From Photobacterium toruni (GTDB lineage Bacteria; Pseudomonadota; Gammaproteobacteria; Enterobacterales; Vibrionaceae): a DNA stretch of 64,000 nt. Below are positions 8,836 through 21,152 of this stretch, in pieces. Each line of letters begins with the position of its first letter. The first letter of the stretch is position 1. The notes under the pieces were generated by a model that saw only the letters and a program-made list of their open reading frames with translations, had not been told where the DNA came from and did not search any database. The translations under genes were made by a program, and so were the position numbers. The stretch is from assembly GCF_024529955.1 (NCBI RefSeq), contig NZ_AP024854.1, forward strand, positions 1,922,001 through 1,986,000. The letters run 5' to 3'.

Positions 8836-10803
8836 ATGGATCCATTCTCACCGTTATATTATCTCCAAAATCCAATCTGGGTCTTTGATATAGATAATAA
8901 AAAAATCCTATGGGCAAATGATAAATCATTGCAATTATGGGAAGCGACATCGATTGAAGAGCTCTTAGATCGTGATTTTAATCAAGATATGTCAGCTGCC
9001 GTCGCTGCAACATTTTTAGAATACCAACAAGCATTTAAACTAAATAAAGTGATTAAAACTTGGTGGAATTTTAGTCCTAAAAATATTGATCAAAATACGC
9101 TCTGTTTATTTTCAGGGATCCCTGTTGATAATAATCGTATGGCTATGTTAGTTGAAGTTATTGCTGATGAATCCTCATTACGCCATGATCTAGCATTTTC
9201 AGACTGTTCAAATCTATCATTACTATTTTCTAATAATGGTGATTTTATTAGTGCTAATAATGCTTTCTTGCGTAATTATGGTGATAATTTAATCGACCTT
9301 TCTGAGTTTATTGGTGATACGAATATTTCTCAACAGTGGTTAGAAGATACGAAGAAAAATAATAATTTCAAATGTAATCGCCTATGTTGGACAGGACAAG
9401 GCCATCAGTGGTTTGATATTGAAGCTAAATGGCTCAATGACAACTCACAATTATTATTACAATTAATTAATGTCACTAAAGATAAAGAAAAACTCAATAA
9501 AGAAAAATACAATGCTGAACATGATTTTCTTACTGGTTTAATGAATCGTCGTGGTGTTTCTGCGGCATTAAAATCCAGCCATCATCATCTATCTCATTAC
9601 AGTTTACTGTTTCTTGATCTGGATGGTTTTAAACTTGTTAATGATTCTTATGGTCATGCTGCTGGCGATAAATTATTACGAGCAGTTGCAATACGCTTAT
9701 TAAATATTGTTAAAGATAAAGGTCTTGTCGCACGTTTTGGTGGTGATGAATTTATTATTCAAATAGAAAAGCGTAACTATACAACCATCACTGATTTTAC
9801 CGACCAAATAATCAAAACGTTAAATCGTCCTTTTCATATTAAAGATATTGGTGAACTCTCTATCAGTTGCAGTATCGGTACGGCAAATTATCCTGATGAC
9901 GCCAATAATTTTGATACGCTTGTAACACAAGCAGATATGGCAATGCACCGCGCTAAACAACGTGGCCGTAATTGTTACTATCCTTTTTTACAAGAAATGG
10001 CTGATGCGCTATATCGTAAAATGACTTTGCGCCATCATTTATCACAAGCACTAGAAAATCATGATTTCGAATTATATTACCAACCAATTGTTAATTTAAA
10101 AAATCAACAATTGAAAGGTTTTGAAGCATTGATCCGTTGGCATGATGATTCACTTGGTCAAGTTTCACCAGCAGAGTTTATTCCATTAGCAGAAGAGACA
10201 GGACAAATTGTACCGTTAGGGTTATGGATTTTGCACAACGCGTGTCAGCAACTAGCCTATTGGACTCAACATTATGACCAATCTTTTATTATCAGTATTA
10301 ATTTATCACGAGCACAATTACAGCCAAGCCTTGCGCAAACCATTGAACAGATTATTAGCCAATATAATGTTAATCCCGCACAACTTGCATTAGAAATTAC
10401 TGAATCAGCAATGCTACAAGATTACTGTGAAACAAAACCTTGTTTAGATGCATTAGCTGCAATGGGAATTGAATTATATTTAGATGATTTTGGTACTGGC
10501 TATTCTTCATTATCACAGCTACATGAACTTCCCATTAGCACAGTGAAACTTGATCAAAGCTTTGTTCAAGGCGAACATGCAAGTAGTAAAGTTATTATTG
10601 AAGCAACAAAAGCTATTTGTGAAAAATTGAATTTAAAAATTGTTGCTGAAGGCGTAGAAACACAAACTCAACTTGATTATATCAATCAATGTGGTTTTGA
10701 TTACTGCCAAGGATATTTCTTTAGTAAACCAATGCCAGTACATGAACTTGAAAAGAAATATTTTTATACCACTCTACTCGATACCTCAACATCATCACTC
10801 TGA
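8836..10803 (+). CDS. PAS-GGDEF-EAL cyclic-di-GMP enzyme
   Basis: 655 residues, no obvious signal peptide or membrane span, so cytoplasmic. An N-terminal PAS-like region (about 1-115, with NPIWVFDIDNKKILWAND) and a second, weaker sensory region precede a GGDEF domain with intact GGDEF at about residues 302-306 and an EAL domain starting at E430 (FEALIRW), with NLSRAQL, ALEITESA, DDFGTGYSSL and AEGVET all present. Both catalytic sites look complete, so it may make and degrade c-di-GMP. The RxxD inhibitory site before GGDEF is absent (KDKG instead). ATG at 8836 has GAAG six bases upstream. Single gene with its own terminator. Confidence 0.92.
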   Translation: MDPFSPLYYLQNPIWVFDIDNKKILWANDKSLQLWEATSIEELLDRDFNQDMSAAVAATFLEYQQAFKLNKVIKTWWNFSPKNIDQNTLCLFSGIPVDNNRMAMLVEVIADESSLRHDLAFSDCSNLSLLFSNNGDFISANNAFLRNYGDNLIDLSEFIGDTNISQQWLEDTKKNNNFKCNRLCWTGQGHQWFDIEAKWLNDNSQLLLQLINVTKDKEKLNKEKYNAEHDFLTGLMNRRGVSAALKSSHHHLSHYSLLFLDLDGFKLVNDSYGHAAGDKLLRAVAIRLLNIVKDKGLVARFGGDEFIIQIEKRNYTTITDFTDQIIKTLNRPFHIKDIGELSISCSIGTANYPDDANNFDTLVTQADMAMHRAKQRGRNCYYPFLQEMADALYRKMTLRHHLSQALENHDFELYYQPIVNLKNQQLKGFEALIRWHDDSLGQVSPAEFIPLAEETGQIVPLGLWILHNACQQLAYWTQHYDQSFIISINLSRAQLQPSLAQTIEQIISQYNVNPAQLALEITESAMLQDYCETKPCLDALAAMGIELYLDDFGTGYSSLSQLHELPISTVKLDQSFVQGEHASSKVIIEATKAICEKLNLKIVAEGVETQTQLDYINQCGFDYCQGYFFSKPMPVHELEKKYFYTTLLDTSTSSL

Positions 10804-10813
10804 TAAATAACAA

Positions 10814-10848
10814 TTTCCCTATCGTCAATTTTATTAATGATAGGGAAT
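10814..10848. terminator. Shared terminator of convergent genes
   Basis: TTCCCTATC (10815-10823) and GATAGGGAA (10839-10847) lie between the stop codons of the GGDEF-EAL gene and the methyltransferase gene. Confidence 0.7.
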
Positions 10849-10853
10849 ATTTA

Positions 10854-12059
10854 TTATAAATCGGTGAAATCACGACGCTCAGCATGAATCAATAAATTAC
10901 GAGGAGTAATAGGCCGATCACAAAAAGTACCAATCACTACTTCATATCCTTGCTCTTCAAGAAAACACGCACGATCAAGTGCAAGCCAAATTTCAAGAGG
11001 TCGCCTAAATAATTGTCGAACTAACTCCATCCGTTCAGTAATTCTAAATCGTTTTTCACCCAGCTGTTGCCACTTATCAAAATCAATATCAGCGGGTAAA
11101 CTAACACCTCTTTTTGCAGCAGCCCATCGACAAAAAGCTTCAAACCCTTGTGTAAGTAATGCTTTTTGTACATTAGGAACTGAAAGATAATTATCAGTTT
11201 GGCTTAGCTCACGTTGTAATAAATCAAAGCCTAAACGAAAACTAACCTCTACAAATCGTAATTGTTTTACACGATTACCCGCAGTAACCGTTTCTTGTAA
11301 TGGCAGACGTAAATCATGCTTTGATAACACTAATGCACTTGTTTTTGCTACAGCAGATATAGGTTGATAATGCGCTTGACGAATTAAATGATAGCAACAA
11401 GGTGAGATACTGACTGCTGCCCCTTTTTTAGCAACAACACGCTGTAATAGTGATACATGTAAATCACCACAGGCATGTAATGCAACAGCATGCTGCTGAC
11501 AATTTATCGCATTATCACTATCTGCACTAAAGGCATCAGCATGTATAAAATTAATATTTAACCCTAATTGCTTAGCCGCATCTCTACCATCAACGCATAA
11601 TTGCTGCTGCCACTCTAGGCTCGTTACTGGTTGTTGATGCGAGATAGCTAAAACTCGCCCTAGATAACCTTTACCAGCACACCACTCTAACCATGGAATC
11701 CCTAAAGAAGGTAACACCTCGTTAAATGCGGTAATTTGCTGCCATTTTCGCCCAGGAACTCCATTATCAAAACCTTGCGGTATCGATATGTTAGTCCGTA
11801 CTAATGGCGGTATTTCATTTGTAAGCTGAGTCAACTCCTCAGCATCTTCAATCCACGGCATTAATGCTGCTGTTAATGCATAAATATCATTACCCAACAT
11901 CTGTAATTGATCATCATCAAGTGCCATTAACCACTGACAAAATGGGAGATTTTGTTGCCAAACAAAACCACGTTCAGCAAACGGCATAAACTGCCAAAAG
12001 TGACGATTTTTTACCAATAATGCATCAAGGCGATGAAAAAGCTCAACGTAGTTAGACAT
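10854..12059 (-). CDS. SAM-dependent methyltransferase-like protein, function unknown
   Basis: 401 residues. A Rossmann methyltransferase core begins at about residue 135 with the SAM-binding motif LEWCAGKGYLG; ALHACGDLH and SPCCYHLI further on resemble the Methyltransf_32/GSTCD-like group, whose substrates are mostly unknown. Flanking helical regions are not recognised. ATG at 12059 is preferred over the TTG two codons earlier. It stands alone between a terminator and the cysB 3' end. RNA or small-molecule substrates are both possible. Confidence 0.75.
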   Translation of the reverse strand: MSNYVELFHRLDALLVKNRHFWQFMPFAERGFVWQQNLPFCQWLMALDDDQLQMLGNDIYALTAALMPWIEDAEELTQLTNEIPPLVRTNISIPQGFDNGVPGRKWQQITAFNEVLPSLGIPWLEWCAGKGYLGRVLAISHQQPVTSLEWQQQLCVDGRDAAKQLGLNINFIHADAFSADSDNAINCQQHAVALHACGDLHVSLLQRVVAKKGAAVSISPCCYHLIRQAHYQPISAVAKTSALVLSKHDLRLPLQETVTAGNRVKQLRFVEVSFRLGFDLLQRELSQTDNYLSVPNVQKALLTQGFEAFCRWAAAKRGVSLPADIDFDKWQQLGEKRFRITERMELVRQLFRRPLEIWLALDRACFLEEQGYEVVIGTFCDRPITPRNLLIHAERRDFTDL

Positions 12060-12129
12060 AAACAACCATTACCCCACTAAAATTGGGGGCTAGTGTATAC
12101 TAAGCTAACATCTTACACATTAACCAAAT

Positions 12130-12153
12130 AAAAAAACCGCTATCACTAACGGT
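12130..12153 (-). terminator. Intrinsic terminator of cysB
   Basis: On the minus strand ACCGTTA-GTGA-TAGCGGT (one G-T pair) is followed by a run of T (12130-12136 complement). GTGA is a tetraloop. Confidence 0.85.
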
Positions 12154-12180
12154 CATAAATCATACCAACAACAGATAACG

Positions 12181-13658
<1,478 letters not shown>

Positions 13659-14420
13659 ATGAGTATTCCTCTTGTCATTGGCTTAATCAGTCTGCTACTC
13701 ATTTTAATTGTTGGTTACAATATAATTATTCAATACCGTCAAAGAATAGAAAGTGCCAAACAGCAAGAATTAGCAAAACAAATTGCAATCATTGATGCGA
13801 CAGAAGAACTTATTAGTAATGCGAGTCATTTGCCCTATAGCAAAGAACTCTTAGTTTGTCTTAATCGGCGAATTCTTTATGCACTTGAAACGCTTGCCGA
13901 AGTTGATACAAAAGATCGTTCATTGAAACAACGGATCCATCATGTTAGTGAACAATTAACACACCTAGAAATGCATTTTGATCAAACGAATGTTATCCCT
14001 TTTCAGGTTCCTAATTCCGATCGTCAGGCGATTGGTATGCTTCAACTAGTAAAACGATTAAAAAACGTTCTCAAAGGAGAGCATAGTAAAGGTCGTATTG
14101 CGACTCAGGCTTATGTCAGTGAAAATACGCGTTTAGATAGCATGCAATTAAGAATAAATATTGAAAATGTTGTTAAACGTGCTAATGACGCCCGCCTAAA
14201 ACGTCAATTTGGGACAGCAAAACAATTACTAAAAAAAGGCATTGATGTTCTATCATCACGCAATGATGCTTACGCTACTAAAGCACAGCAAAAACTACAA
14301 TATATGCTTAATGAGATTGATAACAATATGAGCATCAGTAGTGAACAAGAACGTCAACAATTACTGGATAAAGATAATGATGAATTAGATGTACTATTTC
14401 AACCAAAGCGGAAATGGTGA
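13659..14420 (+). CDS. Membrane-anchored coiled-coil protein of unknown function
   Basis: 253 residues. One N-terminal membrane segment (about residues 4-24, IPLVIGLISLLLILIVGYN) followed by a long charged, helical, Lys/Gln/Glu-rich domain likely to form coiled coil in the cytoplasm. Vibrio homologues are often labelled DNA repair ATPase, but I see no Walker A or B motif, so that name is not supported here. It is followed by its own terminator and by miaE in the same direction. Confidence 0.75.
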   Translation: MSIPLVIGLISLLLILIVGYNIIIQYRQRIESAKQQELAKQIAIIDATEELISNASHLPYSKELLVCLNRRILYALETLAEVDTKDRSLKQRIHHVSEQLTHLEMHFDQTNVIPFQVPNSDRQAIGMLQLVKRLKNVLKGEHSKGRIATQAYVSENTRLDSMQLRINIENVVKRANDARLKRQFGTAKQLLKKGIDVLSSRNDAYATKAQQKLQYMLNEIDNNMSISSEQERQQLLDKDNDELDVLFQPKRKW

Positions 14421-14456
14421 TTTACTTTACTTTGTCTTAAAATGACACAGCAGCAG

Positions 14457-14479
14457 AGGTCGCAATAGCGGCCTTTTTT
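14457..14479 (+). terminator. Intrinsic terminator
   Basis: AGGTCGC-AATA-GCGGCC (one G-T pair) followed by six T. It separates the coiled-coil protein gene from miaE. Confidence 0.85.
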
Positions 14480-14513
14480 ACGCCTTCAATAACAATAAAA
14501 AAAGATATCTCTT

Positions 14514-15311
14514 ATGGATAGCACTCAACACATGGTTAATGAACTACTTCAACCTATTAATCAATTTCTTCAATGTAATACTCCTGATAGCTGGATTAAT
14601 GAAGCTATTAAACCTGACAACCTAATTCCATTATTAGTTGATCATTGCAATTGTGAATTAAAAGCAAGTCAGACGGCGATGTTTATGGTCCGTAAATACG
14701 CGGTAGATAAACAAAGTGGCGCAGCACTCATGGCGTGGGCAAAACCGTATGAAGATTTTGTCTATGGCGGAAATAACCGCTCAACAACTGATTTTCATAG
14801 TAAGAAAAATGGCTTATTAGCACCATTAACACCCCGTAGTGATTTTACTCACGGACAGGAACTAATCGATAAAATGGTTCGCTTAATTAAAGAAGAATTT
14901 CACCATTTTGAACAAGTATTAGAGATAATGGATAAGCGCGGCATTCCTTATAGCAACCTTCATGCTGGACGCTATGCTAAAGGGTTAATGAAAGCCGTAC
15001 GTACCCATGAGCCAGCCACCTTAATCGATAAATTAATCGTGGGTGCTTATATCGAAGCTCGTTCATGTGAGCGATTTGCTAAACTTGCGCCCTATTTAGA
15101 TTCCGAATTAAAGAAATTCTATATTTCATTATTACGTTCAGAAGCGCGCCACTATCAAGATTACCTAACACTGGCAGAAAAAATTGCGGGAACAAATATT
15201 GCTGAACGTATTCGTGTTATAGGAACAAAAGAAGCCGAATTAATTATGACGCCTGATGACACCTTTCGGTTCCACAGTGGTGTTCCGCTTGCAGGCGTTA
15301 CTTGTATTTAA
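14514..15311 (+). CDS. miaE: tRNA 2-methylthio-N6-isopentenyladenosine-37 hydroxylase MiaE
   Basis: 265 residues. Diiron monooxygenase that hydroxylates the ms2i6A base next to the anticodon; present in Salmonella, Pseudomonas and vibrios, absent from E. coli K-12. Ferritin-like helices carry the expected carboxylate/histidine ligands in LVDHCNCELKAS, EEFHHFEQV, EARSCERF and SEARHYQDY. ATG at 14514. It follows a terminator and ends before a terminator shared with topA, so it is a single-gene unit. Confidence 0.95.
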   Translation: MDSTQHMVNELLQPINQFLQCNTPDSWINEAIKPDNLIPLLVDHCNCELKASQTAMFMVRKYAVDKQSGAALMAWAKPYEDFVYGGNNRSTTDFHSKKNGLLAPLTPRSDFTHGQELIDKMVRLIKEEFHHFEQVLEIMDKRGIPYSNLHAGRYAKGLMKAVRTHEPATLIDKLIVGAYIEARSCERFAKLAPYLDSELKKFYISLLRSEARHYQDYLTLAEKIAGTNIAERIRVIGTKEAELIMTPDDTFRFHSGVPLAGVTCI

Positions 15312-15339
15312 CATCATAATCTTGCGCCTTTACACCAAC

Positions 15340-15371
15340 AAAAAAACCGCCAAATTTGGCGGTTTTTTTTA
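15340..15371. terminator. Bidirectional terminator miaE/topA
   Basis: AAAAAACCGCCAAATTTGGCGGTTTTTT: a perfect palindrome with A- and T-runs on both sides, serving both convergent genes. Confidence 0.93.
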
Positions 15372-15387
15372 ATCACAGAATAATGAA

Positions 15388-18039
15388 TTACTCTTCTTCT
15401 GCTGATTTTTCTTTTTTAGGCTTCTTACGCTTATCAGTAATTTCCCACTTACCGTCCACAAATAGACCCGTCCAGCCTGTTGGCTTACCGTCTACTTCTG
15501 AGCGCACGTAATTCTCTTTAGTTTTACGTGAGAAACGAATCACTGTTGGTAAACCGTCAGGATCAGCCACTGGCGCATCGGTTAAGTATAAGAACTTAGG
15601 CGATAAACGCTCTTTAAAGCGAACAAGCTCTTCCACTAACGGTGCACGTGTTTCACGTGATTTAGGGAAAGTGCTCGCAGCCATGAACAAACCAGATGCA
15701 CCATCACGTAAAACAAAGTACGCATTGGTGTCTTGTGTACATGGAATTTCAGGTAAATGTACAGGATCTTCTTTTGGTGGCGCAACTTCGCCATTTTTTA
15801 GAATCTTACGGGTGTTCTTACAATTTTCATTAGTACACCCCATGTACTTACCAAAACGACCGTTCTTCAGTTCCATATCAGAACCACACTTGTCGCATTC
15901 AATCAGCGGGCCTTCATAGCCTTTAAGCTTGAACTCACCTTTTTCAACAATGTAACCATCACAGCTTGGGTTATTACCACAAACGTGAAGTTTACGATCT
16001 TGATCAATCAGGTAAGCATCCATTGCCGTGTTACAAATAGGACAACGTTTTTTGGCGCGTAATGCTGCCGTTTCAACGTCTTCCTCAAGCACATTAACGA
16101 TGCCTTCTTCACTGCCTAAGTTGATCGTTGTTTTACAACGCTCTTTAGGTGGCAGTGCATAACCAGAACAACCAAGGAATACCCCAGTTGATGCAGTTCG
16201 AATACCCATAGGTCGTGAACATGTCGGACATTGAATATCCGTCAGCACGATGTTATTAGGCTGCATACCACCTTCTGATTCATCCAACTCCGCTTTTTGA
16301 AGCTCGGTCGTAAAATCAGAAAAGAACTCATCAAGTACTTTCTTCCAGTTTTTCTCACCTTCAGCGATTTTATCGAGATTACCTTCCATGCGGGCAGTAA
16401 AATCAAAATCCATCAAATCAGGGAAACTGTTGTCAAGACGGTCAGAGACAATCTCACCCATCTTTTCAGCATAGAAACGACGTTGATCAACACGCACATA
16501 ACCACGATCTTGAATAGTTGAGATAATTGACGCATACGTTGATGGACGACCAATACCACGTTTTTCAAGTTCTTTAACCAATGCAGCTTCTGTAAAGCGT
16601 GCCGGTGGCTTAGTAAAGTGTTGCTTAGGCTCAAGTTGCTCTAACTTCAGTACATCACCTACGTTAACTTCAGGTAATGTTGTATCTTCATTTTTACCTG
16701 ATGGGCGCTGTACTAATGTCCAACCTGCAAAACGTAATGTACGACCTTTCGCTTTCAGCAAAAAATCACCTGCTTTAACGTTAATCGTACTTGAATCATA
16801 TTTTGCTGGCATCATTTGACAAGACACAAATTGACGCCAAATTAAGTCATACAACTTAACTGCGTCTTGATCCATACCTTCTAAATTTTCTGCTTTTACT
16901 TCTACGTGTGAAGGACGAATCGCTTCGTGCGCTTCTTGAGCATTTTTCTTACTGCCATAAACATTGGCATTTTCAGGTAAATACTCATTACCATACTCAT
17001 TACCAATCAGCTCACGTGCTGCTTCAACGGCCTCTTTAGAAAGGTTGGTTGAGTCAGTACGCATGTAAGTAATATAACCTGCTTCATATAAGCGCTGTGC
17101 TAGGCCCATAGTGCGCTTAACGCCATAGCCTAGACGTGTACTTGCTGCTTGTTGAAGTGTCGATGTGATATAAGGCGCAGAAGGCTTACTACTCGTTGGG
17201 CGATCTTCACGCTCAATAACTTCATACGCAGCTTTTTCAAGAAGCGCATGAGCTGCCATCGTATCGACTTTATTCTCTGGGCGGAATGCTTTACCCGCTT
17301 GCTGTGCGACCATTAACCGTAACGCATCTTTACCGACGGTTAGAGTATCAGCATGAATATCCCAAAATTCTTCAGGATCAAATGCATTGATTTCATGTTC
17401 GCGTTCAACAATCAGTTTTACCGCAACAGACTGTACACGACCAGCTGATAGGCCACGGGCAACCTTTTTCCACAATAGTGGCGATACCATGAAGCCCACA
17501 ACACGATCGAGGAATCGACGCGTTTGTTGTGCATTCACACCATCAATATTCAACTCACCAGGTTGTTCAAATGCTTGTTGAATTGCATTTTTGGTGATTT
17601 CGTTAAATACCACTCGTTTATAGCGTGATTCATCGCCACCAATGATCTCACGAAGGTGCCACGCAATGGCTTCTCCTTCGCGGTCTAAATCCGTTGCGAG
17701 ATAAATATAATCAGCATCTTCCGCTAATTTTTGAAGTTCACTAACGACTTTTTCTTTACCTGGAAGTATTTCATAATGCGCATTCCAATCATCATAGGGA
17801 TCAACACCCATCTTGCTGATTAACGCTTTACGATCTTTCTTCTGTTTAATCGCTGCTTTTTCCTCAACACTCAACCCTTTAGTCGATGTTGCTACAGCTT
17901 TTTTACCGCCACTGCGGGCGCCCGTTGGCAAATCACGTACGTGACCAACGCTTGATTTTACAATGAAATCCTTACCCAAGTACTTATTGATTGTTTTCGC
18001 CTTGGCAGGGGACTCCACGATAACGAGAGATTTACCCAT
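15388..18039 (-). CDS. topA: DNA topoisomerase I
   Basis: 883 residues (E. coli 865). Type IA topoisomerase that relaxes negative supercoils. Toprim domain starts [19 protein letters not shown]; acidic metal site [13 protein letters not shown]; the catalytic tyrosine is in [13 protein letters not shown]. Three C4 zinc fingers follow in the last third: CPTC...CSGY...C, CPIC...CGNNPSC and CDKC...CTNENC. A Lys-rich tail ends the protein. The C-terminal fingers bind single strands and RNA polymerase in E. coli. Confidence 0.98.
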   Translation of the reverse strand: MGKSLVIVESPAKAKTINKYLGKDFIVKSSVGHVRDLPTGARSGGKKAVATSTKGLSVEEKAAIKQKKDRKALISKMGVDPYDDWNAHYEILPGKEKVVSELQKLAEDADYIYLATDLDREGEAIAWHLREIIGGDESRYKRVVFNEITKNAIQQAFEQPGELNIDGVNAQQTRRFLDRVVGFMVSPLLWKKVARGLSAGRVQSVAVKLIVEREHEINAFDPEEFWDIHADTLTVGKDALRLMVAQQAGKAFRPENKVDTMAAHALLEKAAYEVIEREDRPTSSKPSAPYITSTLQQAASTRLGYGVKRTMGLAQRLYEAGYITYMRTDSTNLSKEAVEAARELIGNEYGNEYLPENANVYGSKKNAQEAHEAIRPSHVEVKAENLEGMDQDAVKLYDLIWRQFVSCQMMPAKYDSSTINVKAGDFLLKAKGRTLRFAGWTLVQRPSGKNEDTTLPEVNVGDVLKLEQLEPKQHFTKPPARFTEAALVKELEKRGIGRPSTYASIISTIQDRGYVRVDQRRFYAEKMGEIVSDRLDNSFPDLMDFDFTARMEGNLDKIAEGEKNWKKVLDEFFSDFTTELQKAELDESEGGMQPNNIVLTDIQCPTCSRPMGIRTASTGVFLGCSGYALPPKERCKTTINLGSEEGIVNVLEEDVETAALRAKKRCPICNTAMDAYLIDQDRKLHVCGNNPSCDGYIVEKGEFKLKGYEGPLIECDKCGSDMELKNGRFGKYMGCTNENCKNTRKILKNGEVAPPKEDPVHLPEIPCTQDTNAYFVLRDGASGLFMAASTFPKSRETRAPLVEELVRFKERLSPKFLYLTDAPVADPDGLPTVIRFSRKTKENYVRSEVDGKPTGWTGLFVDGKWEITDKRKKPKKEKSAEEE

Positions 18040-18655
18040 AATGACCCTATTACGTCCTCGTGCTCGCTAATTCTAAAAATATAAATAACTGCTTAGCTAA
18101 TCATTAGCGCCACAACATTCGACCAATCTCATTAAGTCACTGATCGAAACATTTAAGAGCAGTGAATTAATATGATGAGTTACAATTTGAGAATGATACA
18201 TATTTGCAATTAATAATTGCACTTTATTTACGTAAAATACTCTTTACATATTGGGCTAGAAAACAAGAAGGTCAACTGCTTTTTAATTAATTTCGTTTAT
18301 TTGGTTGTACCTTCCGCACTTGTTATTAAGTTGTGAATATTTTCTATGCTTTGTTTCAGCCCCTTACAACGTACTGATTATCAAGGTGATAAAATCCTAA
18401 TTTACCTTATAGGACAATCACTTTGATGATTTATAACTACGGTAATAATAGAAAGTTACATCATCATTATCATCTATATAGAATTATTTGATCAGTTTTC
18501 CTAAATTTTTTTGCATTTAATCACAATATTGATTCTTTTTAATCTAATTCCCGCTCGTATCTGAATAGATATTAACCAATTAACAATTCCGTTATTTGTT
18601 TTCTAGCAGCAACTTACTTAAACTGTGTTCATTCTACTATCGATGAGTATTAATC
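18040..18655. other. 616-base gap between topA and yciN with a stable stem-loop
   Basis: No ORF of note. Promoters for both divergent genes must lie here. At 18380-18427 an 11-base stem (ATCAAGGTGAT / ATCACTTTGAT, one G-T pair) is extended by TCCTA/TAGGA around a 10-base loop. Confidence 0.5.
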
Positions 18656-18913
18656 ATGGCTAATAAAGCTGAAATTTCAATCAATGAACTATTAATGATC
18701 GCTAATCAAATCATTCAAGATCACCAAGATTACGTTGAAGGCATGCGTGCAACATCTGTAACAGAAAAAGATGGTGTATTGATCTTCAAAGGTGAATATT
18801 TCCTTGATGACGAAGGTCTACCAACGGCTAAAACGACCGCTGTATTTAATATGTTTAAGTTTTTAGCTCATAAATTATCGCCAGAATTTACCCTAAGCAC
18901 ACTGCTTGTTTAA
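18656..18913 (+). CDS. yciN: YciN family small protein
   Basis: 85 residues, the DUF2498/YciN family, with length equal to E. coli YciN. Acidic cytosolic protein with no known activity; E. coli yciN is also next to topA, which supports orthology. Conserved features include the SINELL start and the [12 protein letters not shown] stretch. Its own promoter and a strong terminator frame it. Confidence 0.88.
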   Translation: MANKAEISINELLMIANQIIQDHQDYVEGMRATSVTEKDGVLIFKGEYFLDDEGLPTAKTTAVFNMFKFLAHKLSPEFTLSTLLV

Positions 18914-18917
18914 ATCA

Positions 18918-18946
18918 AAAAAACCCGCAATCATTGCGGGTTTTCT
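18918..18946. terminator. Bidirectional terminator yciN/sohB
   Basis: AACCCGCAA-TCA-TTGCGGGTT with A-run before and T-run after, between convergent stop codons. Confidence 0.92.
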
Positions 18947-18969
18947 TAAAGACGAATTATCTTACTACA

Positions 18970-20031
18970 TTACATAAAGGGACGCTGACCACGCGCAACC
19001 CACTTCATTAATAATGTATCAGCAGCTTCACTTGAAGCACCTGATAACTTCTCAATTAACTTTTTACGACGCACATATTTAACTTGTAACACTTCACGCG
19101 CTTTACATGCTTCTGTGATTAAATCATCACTGGTACTAATTTGATCAACCAAGCCTAATTCAAGTGCTTGTTGACCAAACCAATGCTCACCTGTTGCAAC
19201 TTTATTAAGATCAAGCTCTGGGCGATGAACCGCAATAAATTGCTTAAATAAACCATGCGTTTCTTCTATTTCTTCTTTGAATTTCTCACGCGCTTTATCT
19301 GAATTTTCACCAAACATAGTCAAGGTACGCTTAAACTCACCTGCTGTAATTTGTTCAAACTCAATATCATTTTTCTTCAATACCTTACTGAAGTTTGGCA
19401 ACTGTGCAATAACACCAATTGAACCGACGATTGCAAACGGTGCTGATACAATTTTATCTGCTACACATGCCATCATATAACCACCACTAGCCGCTACTTT
19501 ATCAACAGCAATTGTTAGTGTGATCCCTGCCGCTTTTAGGCGATCAAGCTGTGATGATGCCAAACCATAAGCATGTACCATACCGCCACCCGTTTCTAAA
19601 CGTAGCAATACTTCATCACCTTCAATTGCAATCGCTAAAATTGCACTAATTTCTTGGCGTAATGACGACACTTCTCGTGCATCAATACTGCCATGAAAAT
19701 CAATCACGAATAAACGAGGATCGCGAATCGTGGTTAAATTTCCATTTTTCACCGCTTGTTTTACTTCGTTTTGACGTGCTTTATCTTGTTCTTTATCTGA
19801 TTTTTTTTCTGCCTTATCACGTGCTTTTAATAATGCTTTATCAAATAAATGTGATTCTAAGTGCTCAACAGTCTCTTTATATTGCTCAGTCAAATCGGTA
19901 ACTTCTAGTTCACCTTTTTGAGAACCGTGACGCCCATTTAACGCTTTTGTTAATACCAACACACCGACAATAGCAATAACAACTGTCGCTATTTTGGCAA
20001 AAAACAAACCATACTCAAACAAAAATTCCAA
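18970..20031 (-). CDS. sohB: Inner-membrane S49 peptidase SohB
   Basis: 353 residues (E. coli 349). Signal-peptide-peptidase family serine protease with an N-terminal membrane anchor (EYGLFFAKIATVVIAIVGVL). The catalytic serine lies in DKVAASGGYMMACVAD and the family's lysine in the following FKRTLTMFGEN region. Start is TTG at 20031: it reproduces the E. coli N terminus (MELLSEYG) and follows AGAGGG. Function in vivo is poorly known; it suppresses a degP mutant when overproduced in E. coli. Confidence 0.94.
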   Translation of the reverse strand: MEFLFEYGLFFAKIATVVIAIVGVLVLTKALNGRHGSQKGELEVTDLTEQYKETVEHLESHLFDKALLKARDKAEKKSDKEQDKARQNEVKQAVKNGNLTTIRDPRLFVIDFHGSIDAREVSSLRQEISAILAIAIEGDEVLLRLETGGGMVHAYGLASSQLDRLKAAGITLTIAVDKVAASGGYMMACVADKIVSAPFAIVGSIGVIAQLPNFSKVLKKNDIEFEQITAGEFKRTLTMFGENSDKAREKFKEEIEETHGLFKQFIAVHRPELDLNKVATGEHWFGQQALELGLVDQISTSDDLITEACKAREVLQVKYVRRKKLIEKLSGASSEAADTLLMKWVARGQRPFM

Positions 20032-20295
20032 GATTCAACCCTCTCTTTTGGCAACAAAAAGCGCCATAATTTATTATCAATGTGTAATCATTATCGCCGT
20101 TATTCGCTCGATTTATTACTATAATAAATCAAATTCACCGTCACGATATTCAAATAAAAGTACATTCTCTCAGAATGTAAATTTTGATATGTTTTAGTAG
20201 TAATCGATATTACAGCTAAGCTCAAGACTTGATACGTTCTTCGACGAAAAAACAGTCAAATAACAACAAAAATACATTTTTAAAAGGAAGCTACT

Positions 20296-21063
20296 GTGCA
20301 TTATCAAATTGCTGCAGACAATTTAAAAGATCGCGTAATATTAGTTACTGGGGCGGGTGATGGTATAGGTAAAGAGGCTGCAATTCACTATGCCGCACAT
20401 GGTGCTACGGTTATTTTATTAGGTAGAACAATCGCTAAACTTGAAGCTGTTTATGATCAAATAGAAAAAAATAATGGTAAGCAAGCTGCAATTATTCCAC
20501 TCGATCTAATCGGGGCAACCAAACAACACTATCTTGATATGGCAAATACCATTCAACAACAATTTGGACGTTTAGATGGTGTATTACATAATGCAGGTCT
20601 GTTAGGCGCATTAAGTCCTATTGATCATATCGAAGAATCTGTTTTTGATGATGTGATGCAAGTTAACGTTAAAGCGCAACTATTATTAACTCAAGCTATT
20701 TTGCCGTTAATCAAACAGTCACCTGATGGTCGTATCATCTTTACCTCATCAACAGTGGGTCACAGTGGTCGTGCTTTTTGGGGGACGTATGCAATTTCTA
20801 AATTTGCAACTGAAGGCATGATGCAAGTACTTGCTGATGAGCTTAGTAATACAACTGTTAATGTCAATGCGATTAATCCTGGCGGTACTCGTACAGGTAT
20901 GCGAGCCCAAGCTTTTCCTGCTGAAGATGCGCTTTTATTAAAAACACCCCAAGAGATTATGCCGCTTTATTTATATTTGATGGGACCTGAAAGTCGCCAT
21001 GTCTCTGGACAATGTATTGATGCTCAGCCCAAGCGTAAACCCGGTATTAGCAACGAACAATAA
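20296..21063 (+). CDS. yciK: SDR-family oxidoreductase YciK
   Basis: 255 residues, classical short-chain dehydrogenase. NAD(P)-binding motif TGAGDGIG, structural NAG in HNAG, and the catalytic Ser-Tyr-Lys as SSTVG...YAISK are intact. Orthologous to E. coli YciK, whose substrate is unknown. GTG start at 20296 after AAAGGAAG. Same neighbourhood (sohB, rluB) as in E. coli. Confidence 0.93.
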   Translation: MHYQIAADNLKDRVILVTGAGDGIGKEAAIHYAAHGATVILLGRTIAKLEAVYDQIEKNNGKQAAIIPLDLIGATKQHYLDMANTIQQQFGRLDGVLHNAGLLGALSPIDHIEESVFDDVMQVNVKAQLLLTQAILPLIKQSPDGRIIFTSSTVGHSGRAFWGTYAISKFATEGMMQVLADELSNTTVNVNAINPGGTRTGMRAQAFPAEDALLLKTPQEIMPLYLYLMGPESRHVSGQCIDAQPKRKPGISNEQ

Positions 21064-21074
21064 ATAACAGTTAT

Positions 21075-21106
21075 AAAAAAAGCCGATATCACTATCGGCT
21101 TTTTAT
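21075..21106. terminator. Bidirectional terminator yciK/rluB
   Basis: AGCCGATA-TCAC-TATCGGCT (21081-21100) with flanking A- and T-runs. Confidence 0.92.
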
Positions 21107-21152
21107 AATTCATAATGCCATCACACATTACATTATTAGCAGTGCGTAAACA

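Noticed and set aside
13659..14420. DNA repair ATPase name for the coiled-coil protein
   Set aside because: No Walker motifs are present, so the name has no support in this sequence.
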